Source of the DNA: an uncultured Clostridia bacterium
GTDB lineage: Bacteria; Bacillota; Clostridia; Oscillospirales; Oscillospiraceae
Direction: 5' to 3'
DNA: 8,105 nucleotides
Assembly (NCBI GenBank): GCA_938023775.1
Contig: CALJDB010000046.1
Coordinates: 1 to 8,105, forward strand
Part shown: positions 1 through 8,105 of the stretch, one piece after another
Numbering within the stretch: position 1 is the stretch's first letter
How the letters are laid out: every line of letters starts with the position of its first letter
Position numbers and translations under genes: made by a program
The notes under the pieces: model-generated
Databases searched by the model: none
What the model saw: the letters and a program-made list of their open reading frames with translations, nothing else
Told to the model about the DNA's origin: nothing

Positions 1-73
1 ACACAATCTTACCGCAATTGTTGCGCAAATATTAAAATTATTCACAATAAACAAAAACTGCACGGCAAAACAC

Positions 74-102
74 TTGAACATTTTGCACAATTGGTGTAGA
101 AT
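74..102 (+). promoter_or_regulatory. Sigma-A-type promoter for the response regulator/kinase/esterase operon
   Basis: The -35 is TTGAAC (74-79) and the -10 is TAGAAT (97-102), separated by exactly 17 bp. Each box is one or two bases from the sigma-A/sigma-70 consensus. Transcription is expected to begin near 108-110. That leaves about 35 nt of leader before the ATG at 145 and only a few bases before the ATG at 115, so it helps decide the start codon of the first gene. An inverted repeat overlaps the -10 (see the separate entry). Confidence 0.75.
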
Positions 103-105
103 TGT
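87..105. promoter_or_regulatory. Possible operator: inverted repeat over the -10 box
   Basis: ACAATT (87-92) and AATTGT (100-105) are perfect 6-bp inverted arms separated by 7 bp, centred in the promoter and covering its -10 hexamer. A dimeric regulator bound here would block RNA polymerase. OmpR-family regulators usually bind direct repeats, so self-binding by the adjacent regulator is not the obvious reading. The site is AT-rich and short, so chance is a real alternative. Confidence 0.25.
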
Positions 106-128
106 CAAGCGAGAATGAGAAAAACTTC

Positions 129-135
129 GGAGGTG
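129..135 (+). promoter_or_regulatory. Ribosome binding site deciding the response regulator start
   Basis: GGAGGTG is a seven-base match to the anti-Shine-Dalgarno sequence and lies 11 nt (counted from GGAGG) before the ATG at 145. The in-frame ATG at 115 lies upstream of this site, has no comparable ribosome binding site, and would sit almost at the predicted transcription start. Confidence 0.75.
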
Positions 136-144
136 CAGCAGCCA

Positions 145-846
145 ATGTCGAATCCGACCGTCCTGATCTGCGACGACAGCGAGGCCGTCCATGAGAGCCT
201 CAGCGTCTATCTTTCCGAGGCAGGCATCGACCATGCGTCCGTCTATGACGGCGAGGCGGCGCTCGCGTTTCTGGAACGCCGCAGCGTCGATCTTGTCATT
301 CTGGATATCATGCTGCCGAAGCTTTTCGGCACGGAGGTCTGCAAGGCGATCCGCCGCCGGAGCGACGTTCCGATCATCATTTTGTCCGCAAAGGTGGACG
401 AGTCCGACCGCATCGTCGGGCTGGAGCTCGGCGCGGACGACTATGTGACGAAGCCCTTCTCCCCGAAGGAGGTCGTCGCCCGCGTGCGCACCGTGCTGCG
501 CCGGGTCCAGCCCCGGCGGGAGAGCGACGAGCTGCATATCGGGCGTCTCCTCATCCGCCCGAAGGCGTATGAGGTCTATATGGATAACGCTCCCGTCAAA
601 TTAACGCCCCGCGAATGCGAGCTGCTGACCTTCCTCGTCAGCCGCGCCGGAGAGGTCGTCTCGCGCGAGGAGATCCTCGACGCCGTCTGGGGCATCGACT
701 ATTTCGGCGATGTCCGCGCGGTGGACACACTGCTCGCCCGGCTGCGTACAAAGATCAAGGAGCACTGCGCCGGCGTGCGCTTTTGCAGCATTTACGGCGT
801 GGGCTACAAGCTGGAGGAAATGCCCGACGCGGAGGAAAAGTCATGA
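145..846 (+). CDS. OmpR/PhoB-family response regulator transcription factor
   Basis: This is the cytoplasmic output half of a two-component system: the partner kinase phosphorylates its aspartate, and the dimer then binds promoter DNA. The protein is 233 aa, normal for the family. The receiver domain (about 4-120) has the acidic pair D10/D11, phosphoacceptor D54 in a LDIMLP context, the switch residue S81, and K103 followed by PF. A winged-helix DNA-binding domain (about 129-225) follows, with the LTPRECELL loop, W182, a probable recognition helix around 190-205 and the terminal YGVGYKL wing. The start at 145 is preferred over the in-frame ATG at 115 because of the promoter and ribosome-binding-site positions. 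The stop overlaps the kinase start (ATGA), so the two are translationally coupled. Family assignment is secure; the target genes and signal are unknown. The possible operator over its promoter might reflect feedback or another regulator. Confidence 0.96.
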   Translation: MSNPTVLICDDSEAVHESLSVYLSEAGIDHASVYDGEAALAFLERRSVDLVILDIMLPKLFGTEVCKAIRRRSDVPIIILSAKVDESDRIVGLELGADDYVTKPFSPKEVVARVRTVLRRVQPRRESDELHIGRLLIRPKAYEVYMDNAPVKLTPRECELLTFLVSRAGEVVSREEILDAVWGIDYFGDVRAVDTLLARLRTKIKEHCAGVRFCSIYGVGYKLEEMPDAEEKS

Positions 847-2078
847 AGCGCGTGGAAACGCGGCGGACCGTTGCGCTGCTGCTCGCGGCGTATATCCTCG
901 GCATGACGCTCGGCAGCGCGATTATATGGGCGATTCCCTTCTTCAAGAATAAAGAGCATATCCTCACCATCGCCGCCGACGCAAGCGGGTGCTGGCGCAC
1001 CGGCAGTCTTCCGGAGGGCGTGCAGCTTTACGGCATGGAGTATTTTCTCTTCGACGAGCAGGGGCGCACCGTTTTTTCCGCAAAGCAGTTCATGCTCGAC
1101 AGCGAGCGCGGCTCGGTCCGCAGCTACCTCCCCGCCCTGCGCAAAAGCGGGACGCTGTTCCGTCCCGCGATGTTTACCGTCGCATCGAGCGACGGGACGC
1201 CGGACCACCGTGTTTTCTCCATCGTCGCGGGCGTCACGGTCACGATCGACAACGGGCGCGAATACTGCTCCGTGCTCGTCCGCGACCTCACGGACCTTGA
1301 CAGCTCCATCATCATCTTCTGCGTCATCTACACGATGATCTTCCTCGCGGCGGGGCTCTGTTCTTACGGCATTTACCGCAAGGAGCGCGCGCTGAACGCA
1401 ATGCGGCGCGACCTTGTCGCAAACGTCAGCCACGAGCTCAAAACGCCCATCACCTGCATCAAGGCGCGCGCCGAGGTGCTCTATGACGGTCTTGTGCGCG
1501 ACGAGACGGAGCGCCGGGACTACTGCCGCGCGATCCTGAAGGAGAGTGATCTTCTGGAGGACATGGTCATGGACATTCTGGAGCTCAGCCGGCTCCAGAG
1601 CGGTCGCGCCTCCATTACGAAAATCGTCACCCACGCGGACGGGGTCTTCCCCTCCGCCGTGGACCGCTACGCCATGCTCTGCGGCGACCTCGGCATCGAG
1701 CTGGACACGTCGGGGCTCGATTTAGAGTCCCTGCCCCCGCTTTATACCGACGAGGACCGCATCCGCGACCTGCTCGGCATTCTGCTCGACAACGCTGTCA
1801 AATTCGTCGGCAGGGGCGGAAAAATCTGGCTCACCTGCGCCCGCCGCGGCAACCGCGCCGTCTTCTGCGTGCGGGACAACGGACCCGGCATCGCAAAGGC
1901 GGACCAGAGCCGCATTTTCGACCGCTTTTACAAAGCGGACACGAGCCACAACAGCCGCGGCAGCGGTCTCGGACTTGCCATCGCGGACGAGATCGTCCGC
2001 AATCTCGGCGAAAAGCTCTGGGTCGAGAGCGAGACCGGCAGCGGCGCAGCATTTTATTTTACCGTTTCAATCGCATAA
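843..2078 (+). CDS. Membrane-bound sensor histidine kinase
   Basis: This 411-aa kinase senses a signal at the envelope, autophosphorylates on histidine and passes the phosphate to the regulator encoded just upstream. It has a short basic N-terminus, a first membrane helix (about 9-31), an extracytoplasmic sensor region of about 120 residues (32-153), and a second helix (about 154-177). The dimerisation/phosphoacceptor domain follows with H197 in SHELKTP, then the ATP-binding domain. The N box has N317 in LLDNAVKF, the G1 box is DNGPGI (345-350), the F box is IFDRFYK (358-364), and the G2 box is GSGLGLAI (373-380). All catalytic motifs are intact. The sensor region matches no ligand domain I can name; C50 and C142 lie on its outer side. 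The ATG overlaps the regulator stop and has GGAGG at 831-835. It resembles the PhoR/ResE/VanS class in layout, but the sequence does not show what it senses. Confidence 0.96.
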   Translation: MKRVETRRTVALLLAAYILGMTLGSAIIWAIPFFKNKEHILTIAADASGCWRTGSLPEGVQLYGMEYFLFDEQGRTVFSAKQFMLDSERGSVRSYLPALRKSGTLFRPAMFTVASSDGTPDHRVFSIVAGVTVTIDNGREYCSVLVRDLTDLDSSIIIFCVIYTMIFLAAGLCSYGIYRKERALNAMRRDLVANVSHELKTPITCIKARAEVLYDGLVRDETERRDYCRAILKESDLLEDMVMDILELSRLQSGRASITKIVTHADGVFPSAVDRYAMLCGDLGIELDTSGLDLESLPPLYTDEDRIRDLLGILLDNAVKFVGRGGKIWLTCARRGNRAVFCVRDNGPGIAKADQSRIFDRFYKADTSHNSRGSGLGLAIADEIVRNLGEKLWVESETGSGAAFYFTVSIA

Positions 2079-2106
2079 TTTTTCCAAGAAAGGAAGCTGA
2101 TTCACT

Positions 2107-2970
2107 ATGAGTGTAAACCCCCATGCCCTCTCGCCGGAATTTCTGGCGCTCCCCTGCCGCCGCTTCTTTGACCTGCCCTACGCGGACCAGTCCCCCTCGC
2201 AGGTGCTGGACCTCTGGCTCCCGGCGGAGGACGGCGAGAAGCCCTTCCCGCTGATCATCCATATCCACGGCGGCGCTTTTTTATTCGGCGAAAAGCGCGA
2301 AAAGCCGGTCGAGCCGGTGCTGCGCTGTCTTGCGCTCGGCTTCGCGGTCGCGGATGTGGAATACCGCCGCGGGCATGAAGCGCGCTTCCCTGCCAACGTC
2401 CTCGACGCGAAGGCTGCCGTGCGCTATCTGCGCGCAAACGCGGAAAAATATCACCTCGACCCGCAGCGCTTCGCCGCGTGGGGCTCCTCCGCCGGCGGCT
2501 GGATCGTCAGCATGCTCGGCGTCACCGCCGGGAACCCCGGCTTTGAGGACCTTACGATGGGTGCGCCGGACGAGTCCGCCGCGGTGCAGGCGGTCGTGGA
2601 CTGGTGCGGTCCCTGCGGGAACTTCCTGCTGATGGCGCCGGACGGCGCGATTCCGGAGTTCCCGAACGACCCGATCCCCGAAGGCGTGTTCCTCGGCGCG
2701 GAGCTCCAGACCGTGCCGGAGCTCTGCCGCATGGCGGCGCCCTGCACCTACGCGAGCGCCGAAAGCGCGCCGGCGCTGCTCATCCACGGCGCGGACGACC
2801 GCACCGTTCCGCCGAACCAGTCCCGCCGCTTTTACGAAGCGCTCATCGCCGCCGGCGCGGAGGCGGAGCTCCACATTTTCGGCGGTCTTGGTCACCACTC
2901 CGGCGTCTGGAACACCCACGAGGAATTGAACCGCGTCACGGTAGAGTTTTTGAAAAAGACGATAGGCTAA
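2107..2970 (+). CDS. Alpha/beta-hydrolase esterase (BD-FAE/HSL-like)
   Basis: This predicted serine ester hydrolase is 287 aa with no signal peptide or membrane segment, so it is probably cytosolic. The oxyanion-hole motif HGGAF is at 54-58. The nucleophile is S128 in the elbow GSSAG (126-130). The acid is probably D231 in the HGADDRTVP segment, and the base is H263 in GLGHHSG. The order and spacing fit the esterase/lipase branch related to hormone-sensitive lipase and BD-FAE (bacterial feruloyl/acetyl-xylan-type) enzymes. The natural substrate cannot be read from the sequence; small acylated sugars or other short-chain esters are plausible. A purine-rich ribosome binding site (AGAAAGGAAG, about 2087-2096) precedes the ATG. 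It starts 28 nt after the kinase stop with no terminator between, and a strong terminator follows its stop, so it is probably the last gene of the two-component operon. Confidence 0.9.
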   Translation: MSVNPHALSPEFLALPCRRFFDLPYADQSPSQVLDLWLPAEDGEKPFPLIIHIHGGAFLFGEKREKPVEPVLRCLALGFAVADVEYRRGHEARFPANVLDAKAAVRYLRANAEKYHLDPQRFAAWGSSAGGWIVSMLGVTAGNPGFEDLTMGAPDESAAVQAVVDWCGPCGNFLLMAPDGAIPEFPNDPIPEGVFLGAELQTVPELCRMAAPCTYASAESAPALLIHGADDRTVPPNQSRRFYEALIAAGAEAELHIFGGLGHHSGVWNTHEELNRVTVEFLKKTIG

Positions 2971-2973
2971 GCA

Positions 2974-3004
2974 AAGCGGGAGCTCCGGCTCCCGCTTCTC
3001 TTTT
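2974..3004 (+). terminator. Intrinsic terminator closing the esterase operon
   Basis: AAGCGGGAGC (2974-2983) pairs perfectly with GCTCCCGCTT (2988-2997), giving a 10-bp GC-rich stem. The TCCG loop closed by C-G forms a UNCG-type tetraloop, known to be unusually stable. The sequence continues TCT CTTTT, a short U-tract. It starts 3 bases after the esterase stop and just precedes the next promoter, so it cleanly separates the two transcription units. Confidence 0.9.
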
Positions 3005-3012
3005 AAAATTTG

Positions 3013-3041
3013 TTGAGTTTAATGTTGAAACAGAGTATAAT
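3013..3041 (+). promoter_or_regulatory. Sigma-A-type promoter for the murD operon
   Basis: TTGAGT (3013-3018) and a perfect TATAAT (3036-3041) are separated by 17 bp. Predicted transcription starts near 3048, about 28 nt before the murD ATG at 3076. This rules out the in-frame alternative start at 3010 (a TTG upstream of the promoter itself). The promoter begins only a few bases after the terminator of the previous unit. Confidence 0.85.
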
Positions 3042-3075
3042 AGCTTTGACTTCTTTTCCGGGAGATGGAAATACT

Positions 3076-4440
3076 ATGACTTTGACCGAATATATCGACT
3101 CTCTGCGCGGTAGGACCGTCGCCGTTGTCGGCGTTGGTGTCAGCAATCTGCCGCTGCTGCGGCTGCTGGCGGGGCGCGGCTGCGACGTGACCGCCTGCGA
3201 CCGGCGCAGCGCGGAGGCGCTTGGGGAGGTTTATGACGAGCTCGCCGCCCTTGGGGTGAAGTTTATCCTCGGCGAGCACTATCTTGACCGGCTGGACTTC
3301 GACCTCGTGTTCCGCACGCCGGGACTGCACCCGGACCGCCTGAAAGCCGCCGTTCGACCCGACACGGTCGTGACGAGCGAGATGGAGATCTTTTTCCGCC
3401 TCTGCCCCTGCCGCACCATCGCCATTACGGGCTCGGACGGCAAGACCACGACGAGCACGCTCATCGCAAAGCTGCTGACCGCGGCGGGCTGCCGCGTCCA
3501 CCTCGGCGGCAACATCGGCAGACCCCTGCTCTGCGACATTCCGGAGTTCTCCCCTGACGACGTCGCCGTGCTGGAACTCAGCTCCTTCCAGCTTCACAGC
3601 ATGCACTGCCGACCTGACGTCGCCGTCATCACGAATCTCTCGCCGAACCATCTGGACGTTCACCCCTCCTTTGAAGATTACGCGAACGCGAAGAAAAACA
3701 TCTTTCTCTGTCAGGACGGCGACTGCCGCCTCGTGCTGAATATGGACAACGAATACACCGCCGCCTGCGCCGCGGAAGCGGCGGCGGAGGTGATATGGTT
3801 CTCCCGCCGTGCGCGCCCGGAGAAGGGCTACAGCTTCCATGACGGCGCGATCTACCGCGGGGACGAACGCTTTGTGGAGCAGCGCGACATTCTCATTCCG
3901 GGGCTGCACAACGTGGAAAACTATATGGCTGCCTTCGCCGCGGTGGACGGGCTCGTGAGCCGCGAGACCTGCCTTGCCGTCGCGCGGAGCTTCGGCGGCG
4001 TGGAGCACCGAATCGAGCTCGTGCGCACGCTGCGCGGCGTGCGGTATTATAATGACTCCATCGCGTCGAGCCCGACGCGCACGATCGCGGGACTGCGGAG
4101 CTTTGACCAGCGCGTCATCCTCATCGCCGGCGGACATGATAAGCTCGTTCCCTTTGACGAGCTCGCCGCGGAGATCGTGCAGCGCGTCAAGGCGCTTTTC
4201 CTCTGCGGCGAAACGGCGGAGAAGCTCCGCGATGCCGTGCTCGCCGCGCCGGGCTATGATCCCGCAGCCTTGCCCGTGACCGTGCTGGACGATTTCCGCG
4301 AAACGGTGCTCGCCGCGTCCGCCGCGGCGGAGGCCGGCGACGTGGTGATATTGAGCCCCGCCTGCTCGTCCTTTGACCGCTTCCGCAACTTTGTCGAGCG
4401 CGGGAATACCTTCCGCAAAATCGTCGAAGATCTGAAATAA
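3076..4440 (+). CDS. murD: UDP-N-acetylmuramoyl-L-alanine--D-glutamate ligase
   Basis: MurD is a cytoplasmic enzyme that uses ATP to add D-glutamate to UDP-MurNAc-L-Ala in peptidoglycan precursor synthesis. The 454-aa length is normal. The N-terminal Rossmann-like domain opens with VAVVGVGVSN (15-24). The central ATPase domain has the P-loop GSDGKTTT (119-126, lysine K123), NLSPNHLD (187-194, H192), and K206 in the ANAKK segment, matching the position of the carbamylated lysine of E. coli MurD. The C-terminal domain shows GVEHR (308-312), NDSIASSP (326-333) and LSPACSSFDRFRNF (426-439), which is strongly MurD-specific among Mur ligases. The start at 3076 has GGGAG at 3060-3064 and lies just downstream of its own promoter. 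An aspartate in the P-loop where E. coli has asparagine is common in my recollection of Gram-positive MurD proteins and is not a defect. It is the first gene of the murD-yunB-ligA unit. Confidence 0.97.
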   Translation: MTLTEYIDSLRGRTVAVVGVGVSNLPLLRLLAGRGCDVTACDRRSAEALGEVYDELAALGVKFILGEHYLDRLDFDLVFRTPGLHPDRLKAAVRPDTVVTSEMEIFFRLCPCRTIAITGSDGKTTTSTLIAKLLTAAGCRVHLGGNIGRPLLCDIPEFSPDDVAVLELSSFQLHSMHCRPDVAVITNLSPNHLDVHPSFEDYANAKKNIFLCQDGDCRLVLNMDNEYTAACAAEAAAEVIWFSRRARPEKGYSFHDGAIYRGDERFVEQRDILIPGLHNVENYMAAFAAVDGLVSRETCLAVARSFGGVEHRIELVRTLRGVRYYNDSIASSPTRTIAGLRSFDQRVILIAGGHDKLVPFDELAAEIVQRVKALFLCGETAEKLRDAVLAAPGYDPAALPVTVLDDFRETVLAASAAAEAGDVVILSPACSSFDRFRNFVERGNTFRKIVEDLK

Positions 4441-4472
4441 CCCGCCGGGGCGCGGCATAGGCTTAGTCCGTA

Positions 4473-4480
4473 GAGGTGAT
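4473..4480 (+). promoter_or_regulatory. Ribosome binding site deciding the yunB start
   Basis: GAGGTGAT matches eight consecutive bases of the anti-Shine-Dalgarno complement. The GAGG core ends 8 nt before the ATG at 4485. The GTG at 4476 and the ATG at 4479, also in frame, fall inside the site and so are unlikely starts. Confidence 0.75.
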
Positions 4481-4484
4481 GCTT

Positions 4485-8105
<3,621 letters not shown>

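Larger units (their letters stand above)
1..114. other. AT-rich intergenic region upstream of the two-component operon
   Basis: This stretch is clearly AT-rich compared with the GC-rich genes that follow and holds no supportable coding frame. It contains the promoter at 74-102. It also carries the 8-bp palindrome TTGCGCAA (21-28), a short hairpin CGCAA-TTG-TTGCG (13-25), and the palindrome CAATTG at both 15-20 and 88-93. The short hairpin has no T-tract, so it is not a convincing terminator for a gene to the left. Whether a divergent gene lies to the left cannot be decided from the window. Confidence 0.75.

Noticed and set aside
13..25. Hairpin CGCAA-TTG-TTGCG as a terminator for a gene to the left
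   Set aside because: The stem is only 5 bp and no T-tract follows.
115..144. Ten-residue N-terminal extension of the response regulator
   Set aside because: The ATG at 115 lies within a few bases of the predicted transcription start and has no ribosome binding site; the good GGAGGTG lies downstream of it.
1161..1199. Two overlapping, mutually exclusive hairpins in the kinase gene (CGTCCCG with CGGGACG; CCGTCGC with GCGACGG)
   Set aside because: They lie within a normal coding frame; such 7-bp stems are expected by chance in GC-rich coding DNA and nothing suggests regulation.
804..1634. Minus-strand open frame of 276 codons opposite the kinase
   Set aside because: Same antisense shadow effect; the sense strand encodes all kinase motifs in this stretch, and there is no promoter or ribosome binding site for the reverse frame.
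2281..2919. Minus-strand open frame opposite the esterase
   Set aside because: Shadow of the GC-rich esterase gene, whose catalytic residues are all on the plus strand.
3010..3075. N-terminal extension of MurD from the TTG at 3010
   Set aside because: It would be translated from DNA containing the TTGAGT/TATAAT promoter, upstream of the expected transcript, and MurD alignment begins at about 3076.
4441..4452. Terminator after murD
   Set aside because: The CCCGCCGGGG run gives only a 3-bp stem with no T-tract, so transcription probably continues into yunB.
3019..4458. Long open frame of 479 codons on the minus strand across all of murD
   Set aside because: It is a shadow of a GC-rich gene: the antisense protein is rich in Ala, Arg, Gly, His and Val with no recognisable motif, while the sense frame is a complete MurD.
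4434..4463. Sigma-E-like promoter before yunB (GAAATAA, then CATAGGCT)
   Set aside because: Only a partial match to the CATACAAT -10 and a poor -35; too weak to annotate, although it lies where a sporulation promoter would be expected.

Overview
The window looks like ordinary chromosomal sequence from a GC-rich, probably spore-forming clostridial Firmicute. This is inferred from three things: a recognisable yunB sporulation gene, MurD and LigA with Gram-positive-type features, and AT-rich sigma-A-type promoters and strong GGAGG ribosome-binding sites set against coding regions whose third positions are mostly G or C. A gut Oscillospiraceae/Ruminococcaceae relative is a reasonable guess but cannot be proven from the sequence alone. 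All genes are on the + strand, and coding density is high.

Layout. Positions 1-114 are AT-rich noncoding DNA with a good sigma-A promoter (TTGAAC-17 bp-TAGAAT). This drives the first unit: an OmpR/PhoB-family response regulator (145-846), its membrane histidine kinase partner (843-2078, ATGA overlap) and an alpha/beta-hydrolase esterase (2107-2970). The unit closes with a 10-bp intrinsic terminator carrying a UNCG-type tetraloop (2974-3004).

A second promoter, with a perfect TATAAT, sits directly after the terminator at 3013-3041. It opens the second unit: murD (peptidoglycan precursor ligase, 3076-4440), yunB (sporulation membrane protein, 4485-5174), ligA (NAD+-dependent DNA ligase, 5167-7149) and an aminoglycoside-phosphotransferase-like gene that runs off the right edge (7146-8105). 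The last three are translationally coupled by 8- and 4-base overlaps.

The first unit is a self-contained signal-response module: the kinase senses an unknown extracellular or envelope signal, the regulator changes transcription, and a cytosolic esterase is made from the same message. The second unit mixes cell-wall synthesis, a spore gene and DNA replication/repair, and no single pathway joins them. I see no mobile elements, CRISPR arrays, RNA genes or convincing novel system. The points most worth a second look are the placement of yunB inside a housekeeping operon, the altered catalytic motif of the phosphotransferase-like protein, and the possible operator over the first promoter. Several start codons have been moved downstream from the longest possible frame on the strength of promoter and ribosome-binding-site positions.
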